DNA of 64,000 nt from Lampris incognitus (taxonomy: Eukaryota; Chordata; Actinopteri; Lampriformes; Lampridae). A model generated the notes under the pieces. The model had not been told where the DNA came from, made no database searches, and worked only from the letters and a program-made list of their open reading frames with translations. The stretch covers positions 8,235,839-8,299,838 of the forward strand of contig NC_079223.1 of assembly GCF_029633865.1 (NCBI RefSeq), read 5' to 3'. Shown here piece by piece: positions 36,838 through 46,295 of this stretch; positions within the stretch are counted from its first letter, which is position 1; the number at the start of each line of letters is the position of its first letter. Made by a program: the position numbers and the translations under genes.

Positions 36838-38048
36838 CGAAGAGGAGCGTTGAGAAGACGAAGAGGAGTGTTGAGAAGACGAAGAGAGGCGTTGAGAAGA
36901 TGAAGAGGAGCGTTGAGGAGACGAAGAGGGGCGTTGAGAAGACGAAGAGGAGCGTTGAGAAGACGAAGAGGGGCGTTGAGGAGACGAAGACGAGCGTTGA
37001 GAAGACGAAGAGAGGCGTTGAGAAGACGAAGAGGAGCGTTGAGGAGACGAAGACGAGCGTTGAGAAGACGAAGAGGAGCGTTGAGAAGACGAAGAGGAGC
37101 GTTGAGGAGACGAAGACGAGCGTTGAGGAGACGAAGAGGGGCGTTGAGGAGACGAAGAGGAGTGTTGAGAAGACGAAGAGAGGCGTTGAGAAGATGAAGA
37201 GGGGCGTTGAGAAGACGAAGAGGGGCGTTGAGGAGACGAAGAGGGGCGTTGAGGAGACGAAGAGGGGCGTTGAGGAGACAAAGACGAGCGTTGAGAAGAC
37301 GAAGAGGGGCGTTGAGGAGACGAAGAGGAGCGTTGAGGAGACGAAGAGGGGCGTTGAGGAGACGAAGACGAGCGTTGAGAAGACGAAGAGGGGCGTTGAG
37401 AAGATGAAGAGGAGCGTTGAGGAGACGAAGAGGGGCGTTGAGAAGACGAAGAGGGGCGTTGAGAAGACGAAGAGGAGCGTTGAGGAGACGAAGAGGGGCG
37501 TTGAGGAGACGAAGACGAGCGTTGAGAAGACGAAGAGGGGCGTTGAGAGGACGAAGAGGAGCGTTGAGGAGACGAAGAGGAGCGTTGAGGAGACGAAGAG
37601 GGGCGTTGAGGAGACGAAGAGGGGCGTTGAGGAGACGAAGAGGGGCGTTGAGAAGACGAAGAGGGGCGTTGAGGAGACGAAGAGGGGCGTTGAGAAGATG
37701 AAGAGGAGCGTTGAGAAGACGAAGAGGGGCGTTGAGGAGACGAAGAGGGGCGTTGAGGAGACGAAGAGGTGCGTTGAGGAGACGAAGAGGGGCGTTGAGG
37801 AGACGAAGAGGGGCGTTGAGAAGACGAAGAGGAGCGTTGAGAAGACGAAGAGGAGCGTTGAGAAGATGAAGAGGGGTGTTGAGGAGACGAAGACGAGCGT
37901 TGAGAAGACGAAGAGGGGCGTTGAGGAGACGAAGAGGAGCGTTGAGGAGACGAAGAGGGGCGTTGAGGAGACGAAGACGAGCGTTGAGAAGACGAAGAGG
38001 AGCGTTGAGAAGACGAAGAGGAGCATTGAGAAGATGAAGAGGGGGGTT
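36838..38048. repeat. 21-bp purine-rich minisatellite, about 57 copies
   Basis: Unit GAAGACGAAGAGGGGCGTTGA (variants GAGGAG, GATGAAG, GACGAGCG). The + strand is mainly G and A. Period 21 equals seven codons, so a + frame of 418 codons and a minus frame of 398 codons stay open; both read only the repeat. It lies inside intron 2 between two CT-rich tracts. Confidence 0.96.
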
Positions 38049-38315
38049 GAGAAAAGGGTGGCTGCCGTCTCCTGGGGAGCGCCTTGTGTTTCCAGCGATG
38101 TGAGCGGTGTGTGTGCAGCTCCTCCGGGGTTGCGTGTCGCCGTGTGCGGCCTTTAGTTGTGGTGCTGGTGTGTAGTCTCTAGGACCATGCTGGCCCTCCT
38201 GCTCTCCTGTGTTTACTCAAAGCAGAGTACGGCCCCATGAAAATATGGGATGCCATTAGACCAGAATCTTCTTCCACGTCTCTGTGGCCATGGCTGACCA
38301 CTGGGGAGTACGCTA

Positions 38316-39382
38316 ATCTCTTTCTCTCTCTCTCACTCTCTCTCTCACTCTCCTTTTCTCTTTCTCTCTCTCCTCTCGCTCTGTCCTCTCTCTCTCACTC
38401 TCCTTTTCTCTTTCTCTCTCTCCTCTCGCTCTGTCCTCTCTCACTCACTCTCCTTTTCTCTTTCTCTCTCTCCTCTCGCTCTGTCCTCTCTCACTCACTC
38501 TCCTTTTCTCTTTCTCTCTCTCCTCTTGCTCTGTCCTCTCTCTCTCTCTCTCACTCTCCTTTTCTCTTTCTCTCTCTCCTCTCGCTCTGTCCTCTCTCAC
38601 TCACTCTCCTTTTCTCTCTCTCTCTCTCCTCTTGCTCTGTCCTCTCTCTCTCTCTCTCACTCTCCTTTTCTCTTTCTCTCTCTCCTCTCGCTCTGTCCTC
38701 TCTCACTCACTCTCCTTTTCTCTTTCTCTCTCTCACGCTCTCTCCTCTCTCACACTCTCTCTCCCTCCTTTTTTCTCTCTCCTTTCTCTCTCTCTCTCCT
38801 CTCTCACTGTCTCGCTCTATCCTCTCTCTCGCTCTCTCTCTCACTCTCCTCTCTCACACTCTGTCTCTCTCTCTCTCACTTCTCTCTCCTTTTTCTCTCT
38901 CTTGCTCTCACACTCTCTCTCCTTTCTCTCTCTCTCCTCTCTCACACTCTGTCTCTCTCTCTCTCACTTCTATCTCCTTTTTTCTCTCTCCTTTCTCTCT
39001 CTCTCCTCTCTCACACTCTGTCTCTCTCTCTCTCACTTCTCTCTCCTTTTTCTCTCTCTTGCTCTCACACTCTCTCCTTTCTCTCTCTCTCCTCTCTCAC
39101 ACTCTGTCTCTCTCTCTCTCACTTCTATCTCCTTTTTTTCTCTCTCCTTTCTCTCTCTCTCCTCTCTCTCTGTCTTGCTCTCTCGCGCTCTCTCTCCTTT
39201 TCTCTCTCTCTCTCACGCTCTCTCCTCTCTCACACTCTTTCTCTCTCTCCTTTTTTCTCTCTCCTTTCTCTCTCTCTCTCCTCTCTCACTGTCTCGCTCT
39301 ATCCTCTCTCTCGCTCTCTCTCCTCTCTCACACTCTGTCTCTCTCTCTCACTTCTCTCTCCTTTTTCTCTCTCTTGCTCTCA

Positions 39383-39418
<36 letters not shown>

Positions 39419-40497
39419 TATCTCCTTTTTTTCTCTCTCCTTTCTCTCTCTCTCCTCTCTCTCTGTCTTGCTCTCTCGCTCTCTCTCTCTCTCTCACGCT
39501 CTCTCCTCTCTCACACTCTTTCTCTCTCTCTCCTCTCTCCTTTTTTCTCTCTCCTTTCTCTCTCTCTCCTCTCTCACTGTCTCGCTCTCTCCTCTCTCGC
39601 TCTCTCTCTCCTTTTCTCTTTCTCTCTCTCACGCTCTCTCCTCTCTCTCTCCTTTTCTCTCTCTCTCCTCTCTCACATTCTGTCTCTCTCTCTCTCCTCT
39701 CTCTCACTCTCTCTCTCCTTTCTCTCTCTCTCCTCTCTCTCTGTCTTGCTCTCTCGCTCTCGCTCTCTCTCCTTTTCTCTTTCTCTCTCTCACGCTCTCT
39801 CCTCTCTCACACTCTTTCTCTCTCTCTCCTCTCCTTTTTTCTCTCTCCTCTCTCACTGTCTCTCTCTCTCCTCTCTCTCGCTCTCTGCATTTCTCTTTCT
39901 CTCTCCCACTCTCCTCTCTCTGTCTCTCTCTCTGCTTTTCTCTTTCTCTCCCCCACTCTCCTCTCTCTCTTCTTTTCTCTCCCTTTCCCTCTCTCCTCTC
40001 TCTCTGCTTTTCTCTTTCTCTCTCCCACTCTCTTCTCTCTCCTTTTTTCTCTCTCCTCTCTCTCTCTCTCCTCTCTCACTGTCTCTCTCTCTCCTCTCTC
40101 TCGCTCTCTCTCTCTGCTTTTCTCTTTCTCTCTCCCACTCTCCTCTCTCTCTCCTCTCTCTGTCTCTCTCTCTGCTTTTCTCTTTCTCTCTCCCACTCTC
40201 CTCTCTCTCTCCTTTTCTCTTTCTCTCTCTCACGCTCTCTCCTCTCTCACACTCTCTCTCTCTCTCCTCTCCTTTTTTCTCTCTCCTCTCTCCTCTCTCT
40301 CGCTCTCTCTCTCTGCTTTTCTCTTTCTCTCTCCCACTCTCCTCTCTCTGTCTCTCTCTCTGCTTTTCTCTTTCTCTCTCCCACTCTCCTCTCTCTGTCT
40401 CTCTCTCTGCTTTTCTCTTTCTCTCTCCCACTCTCCTCTCTCTCTCCTTTTCTCTCCCTTTCCCTCTCTCTCTCTCCCTCTCTCTTTCTCACAGACA
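38316..40497 (+). repeat. Polypyrimidine tract 2 (CT-rich, about 2.2 kb)
   Basis: Nearly all C/T on the + strand, composed of CTCTCTCTCTCC, TTTTCTCTTTCTC and CTCACACTCTG words in local tandem blocks (for example a 60-bp CTCGCTCTGTCCTC block at 38340-38710). Frames of up to 813 codons are artefacts. Confidence 0.96.
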
Positions 40498-41046
40498 CAC
40501 ACTTGCACACCACCCTCCCCGGCTGCCTCAGGGGGAGCTGTACCATTACAACCGATCCCTCGACACAAAGCTGATGAAAACAAAGATGTTATTGTTACGA
40601 AACGCGACTGACAAATTCGGCTTCACTTTTACGCGTTCACCTAAACTGCGAAGCCGCTTCCTGCCGCAGCCGCAGTAAAGGAAAAGGGGAGGTGGGGGGG
40701 GGTAGCATCCTTCCAGATGCACAGAAAGTAGCGCCGTAATGAGCAGCTCAGCTGACGCTGGCTGGGGAGTAAACCTCGAGCGAGGAGCGAGCGGCCCGGT
40801 GTCGTATTCGTGAATAATTGATGCCGGAGCTAAAATCCAGACACATTAACGCCGAGTTAGGCTCGGGTGTAAATGGGCCTTGAAAAGCTCAGCAGGATTT
40901 TATGATTTCAGGGAGGAGGAGGAGGAGGAGCAGTGAGAGGAAGTCAGTGAGATTGTGCATGTTTTGCTCGGACCCTGGACAGTTTTGACGTTACTGTTTA
41001 GTGTAGATCGAGAACAACCCGCCGTTTGAGGTTGTTCAGTTGATAA
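40498..41046 (+). other. Intron 2 segment, no exon seen
   Basis: Complex, repeat-poor sequence with a short GGA run near 40915-40930. AT-rich words near 40811-40870 may be conserved non-coding sequence, but this cannot be judged here. Confidence 0.4.
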
Positions 41047-41501
41047 CGCTGGTCTACAAAAAATATAGTTTTTTTTTCTTGCGTGGACTTTGGAAACTGT
41101 TTTTGGCTAATTTTGGGCTGCTGAATCCAAATCTGAGCTCAGATTTGCTCCGTCACGTCAAGTTTTCGTGCTCTCTCTATGCTCCTTATTCAGGATTTTA
41201 CAAAAGTTGACCATCTAGTCTGGCAATCTTGGTGGGGATAAAAGTGACCCCTATTCATTCCCTAAGTAATGTCATGCTAGGCTGAGTGTTTATTTATTCA
41301 TTGTTATCATTTTTGCATCTATCGATCTTCTAATGCAACAGTGTTTTTTTCAACTTCGAGTGTAAAATTGCTGTTTTCTCAAAAATAGTTCAAAAACCTG
41401 ATGCGATCGGCAAAAACTAACGCCAGATTTGGATTCAGCACCCAGAAGTTAGCTAGAATCCGTTGAAAAACCCCATGCAAGAAACATTGTGTTGACCAGT
41501 G
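41047..41501. mobile_element. CACTA-like MITE, copy A (left unit of a dimer)
   Basis: Begins CGCTGGTCTACAAAAAATAT and ends TGTGTTGACCAGTG. The ends are imperfect inverted repeats, and internal words (CTGCTGAATCCAAATCTGAG versus its reverse complement near 41434) extend the fold-back. It has no coding capacity. Its right end touches copy B with no spacer. Confidence 0.85.
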
Positions 41502-41958
41502 CACTGGTCTACAAAAAATATTGGGTTTTTCTTTCTTGCGTGGACTTTGGAAACTGTTTTTGGCTAATGTTGGGCTGCTGAATCCAAATCTGAGCTCAGA
41601 TTTGCTCCATCACGTCAAGTTTTCGTGCTATCTCTATGCTCCTTATTCAGGATTTTACAAAAGTTGACCATCTAGTCTGGCAATCTTGGTGGGGATAAAA
41701 GTGACCCCTATTCATTCCCCAAGTAATGTCATGCTAGGCTGAGTGTTTATTTATTCATTGTAATCATTTTTGCATCTATCGATCTTCTAATGCAACAGTG
41801 TTTTTTTCAACTTCGAGTGTAAAATTGCTGTTTTCTCAAAAATAGTTCAAAAACCTGATGCGATCGGCAAAAACTAATGCCAGATTTGGATTCAGCACCC
41901 AGAAGTGAGCTAGAATCCGTTGAAAAACCCCATGCAAGAAACATTGTGTTGACCGGTG
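41502..41958. mobile_element. CACTA-like MITE, copy B (right unit of a dimer)
   Basis: Begins CACTGGTCTACAAAAAATAT and ends GTGTTGACCGGTG. It is about 97% identical to copy A by eye over the full length. TAA precedes copy A (41044-41046) and follows copy B (41959-41961), a 3-bp duplication around the pair. CACTG ends and a 3-bp duplication fit the EnSpm/CACTA superfamily. Confidence 0.85.
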
Positions 41959-42739
41959 TAATGACTAGCAGCAATCTCCTCGGATAGTCCTAGGAAGTAT
42001 TGTGCAACACTGCAAAGGTGAGGAATGGCTGTAATAAACCCCATGCGCTGTTTGAGGCGGACGTATTTTTCTTGGGTGCAAGAACCCATGTGATAAATAT
42101 CGGTTGAAAAGGGGAGAAAATGACGTTTTTTGATGTAAATCTTTGGGTTTTCTCACAACACGGGGGCGGCGGGAACGAGTGTCAGGCCTTGTGCGAGGAG
42201 ACCGAAGTCTTCCTCGGCCCGAGCTGTGAATGAGACGTTGTGTAACCCTCCCCGGAGCTCTGTTTAGGTACTCGAAAGAAGACTTTCCATGTTTCCCTCT
42301 GAATACGCTTTCTATAATCTCCTACAATTAGGAAGCTCGAATTCGGCTAATGCCCCGCCGCCGTTACACACAGCCACCGTCAGTTTCTCCCCTCGATGCA
42401 GCGTTTCACAAGTTTTCCCTAATTTCACTTGACGTTTGGGTGGAAACGGGGCCGTGCGGGGGTCAGCCCTGCGGACTCGACACCGACAGCGTAGCTACGC
42501 CGGTGTTATTTCACTAACCGGGAGATGTGCGACTGTCCCAGGGAAATTCTCCCAAAAAATCAGTCCGTGTTTATAGAGGGGCAATCAAAAGGCCCGGTTT
42601 AACGGGATCACATTACAGACCTCTTGTTTTTTTGGCTTGTTTTTCAGAGACTTGTTCGTGTACACGACACTGGACTGGATTACTCGGACATTTTGGGCTT
42701 TATTATTGCTTCTTTCCTCCGAAATAGGGTTAGGATTCC
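41959..42739 (+). other. Intron 2 segment, no exon seen
   Basis: Nothing recognised apart from ordinary intronic sequence. Confidence 0.4.
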
Positions 42740-42879
42740 CCCCCCTCCCTCCCTCCCCCCGTTTCTCCCCAACTGTACTTGGCCAGTTACCCCGCTCTCC
42801 CGAGCCGTCCCGGTCGCTGCTCCACCCCCTCTGCCGATCCGGGGAGGGCTGCAGACTACCACATGCCTCCTCCCATACA

Positions 42880-42898
42880 TAACCCTAACCCTAACCCA
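42880..42898. repeat. Interstitial telomeric repeat, (TAACCC)3
   Basis: Three perfect copies of the vertebrate telomere repeat inside a SINE. Flanking SINE sequence is continuous on both sides, so the repeats were added within the element. Confidence 0.8.
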
Positions 42899-43090
42899 GT
42901 CGCCAGCCGCTTCTTTTCACCTGACAGTGAGGAGTTTCACCAGGGGGGCGTAGCGCGTGGGAGGATCATGCTACCCCCCCCTCCCAACAGGCACCCTGAC
43001 TAACCAGAGGCGGCGCTAGTGCAGCGACCAGGGCACATACCCACACCCGGCTTCCCACCCGCCGACACGGCTAATCGGCTCTGTGCATAG

Positions 43091-43424
43091 CTGTAGTCCC
43101 CTGACTTCCGGTTTCCACTGCAGCGCTCATACCAGCTTCCGGTTTGTTGGCGTGTGCTGTTGGCCGGCATGTTTTTCACGACGCCTGCAAGATTTACCGT
43201 GGATAGACGTCAACGACCTGCACAGAATTGTCGACAAACTCTCACCCGCACCTACCAGCAAACGGGTGAAACGTTTCAAGTTGTACATATCAAGGTATGC
43301 CGTAACTTGGTATGGTAAATCGTGCAGGCATCGCAAAAAATAGGCCACCGTCAATACCACACGCCAACAAACAGGAGACTGGTATGACCACTGCGGTAGA
43401 AACCGGAAGTCAGCGGACTACAGT
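43091..43424. mobile_element. Non-autonomous TIR element nested in a SINE
   Basis: Left end CTGTAGTCCCCTGACTTCCG and right end CGGAAGTCAGCGGACTACAG are inverted repeats. The inversion continues inward (ACCAGCTTCCGGTTTGTTGG and CCAACAAACAGGAGACTGGT), giving arms of about 65 bp. The roughly 200-bp centre has a short + frame (43083-43343) ending in SCRHRKK, perhaps a transposase or host-gene remnant. Superfamily not assigned because no clear target duplication was found. Confidence 0.8.
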
Positions 43425-43629
43425 TACGCCGGAAGTAACACCGGGATTCGAACCGTCAACCACCCCCCCGTGTTGGTAGGAAACGGAATAGCCCGCTACG
43501 CTACCCGGACGCCCTAGGTTTGGGATTTTAGGGACAGATCTCTCATTGCCAGCATGGCTGCATGACATTAGGGTGACTCCACACCCAGCCCTCGCCAGGC
43601 GGCTGGCTCTGCAAACCAAACACGCCAGA

Positions 43630-43740
43630 CCGCATCCGGATGTGGGCCACTTCAGGCAGTGATGCGGCACTGATGGCCTTCTTCTGGCCCTGACATGATG
43701 GGCGTGAGCCTGAAGTGGCCCACATGTATAATACCAAATA
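43630..43740. repeat. Repeat family R, copy 2, left part
   Basis: Matches 206-310 (ATGTGGGCCACTTCAGGCAG, GTGATGCGGCACTGATGGCC). Continues after the MITE at 44213. Confidence 0.85.
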
Positions 43741-44212
43741 CACTGCTCTACAAAAATATAGGTTGTTTTTTTTTCTTGCGTGGATTTTGGAAACTGTTTT
43801 TGGCTAATTTCGGGCTGCTGAATCCAAATCTGAGCTCAGATTTGCTCCGTCGCATCAAGTTTTCGTGCTCTCTGTACACTCCTTATTCAGGATTTTACAA
43901 AAGTTGACCATCTGGTCTGGCAATCTTGGTGGGGATAAAAATGACCCCTACTCATTCCCTAAGTAATGTCATGCTAGGCTGAGTGTTTATTTATTCATTG
44001 TAATCGTTTCTGCATCTATCGATCTTCTAATGCAACAGTGTTTTTTTTTAACTTCGAGTGTAAAATTGTTGTTTTCTCAAAAATAAGGATTTTTCATAGT
44101 TCAAAACCCTGACGTGATAGGCAAAAACTAATGCCGGATTTGGATTCAGCACCCAGAAGTTAGCTAGAATCCGTTGAAAAACCCCTTGCAAGAAAAACTG
44201 TGTTGACCGGTG
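43741..44212. mobile_element. CACTA-like MITE, copy C, nested in repeat family R
   Basis: CACTGCTCTACAAAAATATA start and TGTTGACCGGTG end, otherwise close to copies A and B, with one 13-bp insertion (AGGATTTTTCATA) near 44086. ATA precedes (43738-43740) and follows (44213-44215), a 3-bp target duplication that supports CACTA-type insertion. Confidence 0.9.
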
Positions 44213-44462
44213 ATATAGGTCAAATATGCCAAATCAAATATGGGCCTTTTTTTTGGCAAAGCTGCGGTGCTCTGGGCAACATGTAGTGTGGATGTGACCC
44301 TGAAGTGGCCCGCGTGGTAAATGGTGAATATGTCCCAAATGTCACAAAACAAATATGGGCCACCGTTGGCAAACATGCGGCACTGCTCTGGCTTGGTTCT
44401 GGCCCAGATCTGGCAAACAGGAGCGGACCGCCCAAGTGCCGTCATCCGGTACGCGGTACGTG
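44213..44462. repeat. Repeat family R, copy 2, right part
   Basis: Continues the family where the MITE broke it: GCCAAATCAAATATGGGCC, GGTGAATATGTCCC, GGCCCAGATCTGGCAAACAG, as at 315-545. Confidence 0.85.
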
Positions 44463-45279
44463 GGCCGGATGAGAGCGCCGGGTGTGGGACGGGTGGACGG
44501 GGGTTGGCGGCGGAGGCCTTTCCCACACATCACAGGTTTAAAAGCGGCCTCCGTGTGGAAACACACGTCCTGAGAAATGTGCCGTCTGGCTACGTCTTAC
44601 TAATAGTCATCAGGGCTCTGCGAGATGAGCTTCTGGGGGGGGGGTGCTTTTTTTTTTTTTTGGCTGTATCTCCGTGTCTCCTGATTGACGCCATTCCTAC
44701 CCAGAGGTTGACTCTAAAATAGCTCTCAGGGCTAAGTTAAGAAGCACGCTGCACACTGGAGGAATGTCTGAAACAATAAACAGAACAGACAGTGTGGGGT
44801 TTTTTGTTTTTTTTACCCCCTCGCGCACAAAGGGGCTCATTTCAGACGGGCCGCGTTTCGACAGGTTGCTTTTTAAAAGACCTTACGGCGTCGCGCACGG
44901 CTGCATCACACCAGACGGTATCAAAGGGACCTCAGTGGCTGTGGGTCATGTGTGATACGGGTCTGTGTTTTAATAAATGCTTCTCTTTTTTTATTTATAT
45001 ATCTATAAAAAAAAAGAAAGGAAGAAATCGCTGTGTGACTTGAACGGGTGTATTAGCGGCGGCGCGCCCAGGCTGGCTTCGCGAGCTGTTTTGATTGGCA
45101 GACTCCTCTCGTCACATCCGCCGGTGACCATGTCCGAAGGCCGCGCTGCTCCTTTATCGAGCGGTCCCTCCGAGGGCCTGAACCCCCGCCGGGGGGGGGG
45201 GGGTTCACTCCGAGCCACAAATCCGCACGGCCTTGCTGGATTAATGCGCCCGTTAGATATTTATTCATGCACGTTTTCG
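44463..45279 (+). other. Intron 2 segment, no exon seen
   Basis: G, T and A homopolymers (44634-44664, 45009-45020). No recognisable feature. Confidence 0.4.
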
Positions 45280-45915
45280 GTCTACTCCGTTGCCTACCAA
45301 CGAGGGGGTCGCCGGTTCGAATCCCCCCCGTGTTACCCCCGGCTTGGTCGCGCGCGGGCAGCGTCCGAGTGGCGTCGCTGTCGCTGCGGACGCGTCACAG
45401 GAAGTCGGACATGCGGAGCGCGGTAGACGGCGCAGCGCGGCTGTGTTTGCAACAGCAACTCGTGCATGCGCCGCCATAAATCCGGTCATAAAAAATCACG
45501 CAAAAAAAAAAAACGAAGAAAATCGCAACAAACTGCTTACTTCTAACGTCGTCTGGGGCGCCCCGCGTCTGACTTCCGTTTGCTGCGAAGCTTCCGGTTC
45601 CACTCGGGAAGGGCCGAAAATAGCTCATGGCCGCTGCCCCGTTGGCCGTGTCTGTGGGTGGGAAGCCGGATGTGGGTATGTGTCCTCCCGTTCAGCGGGG
45701 AGGGGGGGTGGCGTGATCCTCCCACGCGCTACCGCCCCCCCCTGGCGAAACTCCTCACCGTCAGGTGAAAAGAAGCGGCTGGCGACTCCGCATGTATGGG
45801 AGGAGGCGTGTGGTAGTCTGCAGCCCTCCCCGGATCGGCAGAGGGGGGTGGAGCAGAGACCGGGACGGTTCGGAAGAGCGGGGTAATTAGCCGGATAAAA
45901 TTGGGGAGGAAAAAA
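45280..45915 (+). mobile_element. tRNA-derived SINE, copy 7, interrupted by about 290 bp
   Basis: Head at 45280-45351 (GTTGCCTACCAACG, GGTTCGAATCCC) and body from 45643 (GTTGGCCGTGTCTGTGGG, GGAAGCCGGATGTGGGTATG, GCGAAACTCCTCACCGTCAG) to the tail near 45915. The intervening 45352-45642 is foreign and has diverged inverted ends. Confidence 0.85.
45352..45642. mobile_element. Probable inverted-repeat insertion inside SINE copy 7
   Basis: The left end (GGGCAGCGTCCGAGTGG, later GGAAGTCGGAC) is echoed in inverse order at the right (GTCTGACTTCC, CCACTCGGG, CGCTGCCC). The arms are strongly diverged, so this is a tentative old MITE. An A run sits at 45499-45512. Confidence 0.45.
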
Positions 45916-46266
45916 AAGGGGGGGGGAACCCCGGTGGACGTTTTAGCTAGCGATGCTGCCATATCTGCTCGTTAGCTGCAAAATGCACGGCCTCCACTTC
46001 CACCTCACTACCGCCCGCCTCCTCCTCCTCCTCCTGCTGCATCTGGCCGCTGTTCCTCCCACAAAGTTCCCGAACTGATTAAAACTACATTGGGAACGAG
46101 TGGATTTCACGACAGAACTGCTAGTCCGTTTGATTTAATGACGTGTTGAGAACTGTTCTGCGAGGCCCATCTGTCACAACATCCAGCTCCTCTGGATGTC
46201 CTCCTCTCCTCTGTCGGTTTAATGTCACTCACGTTGTACCTTTTCCCCCTCTCTCTCTCTCTTTAG

Positions 46267-46295
46267 ATGACACAGCAGCAAAAGACGTCAGCAGG
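46267..46295 (+). CDS. pde10a: PDE10A exon 3 (29-bp microexon)
   Basis: Acceptor CTCTCTTTAG, donor AGG|GTAGGT. With one base from exon 2 it encodes DDTAAKDVSR (66-75), aligning with the mammalian linker segment that ends KEVSR. Length 29 is not divisible by three, so skipping would shift the frame ahead of both GAF domains. Confidence 0.9.

Larger units (their letters stand above)
42740..43515 (-). mobile_element. tRNA-derived SINE, copy 6, split by a TIR element and carrying telomere-like repeats
   Basis: Reverse-oriented family member. Left part 42740-43090 and right part 43425-43515 (CGGGATTCGAACCGTC, CTACGCTACCCGGACGCCC) are separated by the element at 43091-43424. At 42880-42898 the normal CATGTGGAGTCGCC word is replaced by three TAACCC units, then AGTCGCC resumes. 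Confidence 0.85.

Noticed and set aside
36830..38156. Frames of about 400 codons on both strands (KTKRGVE and SSTPLFV repeats)
   Set aside because: Explained fully by the 21-bp minisatellite inside PDE10A intron 2.
38237..40678. Frames of 660-813 codons, Leu/Ser rich
   Set aside because: Low-complexity CT tract; several frames are open at the same time.
43083..43343. Independent 86-codon gene
   Set aside because: It lies wholly inside a TIR element nested in a SINE, so it is at most a transposon remnant.
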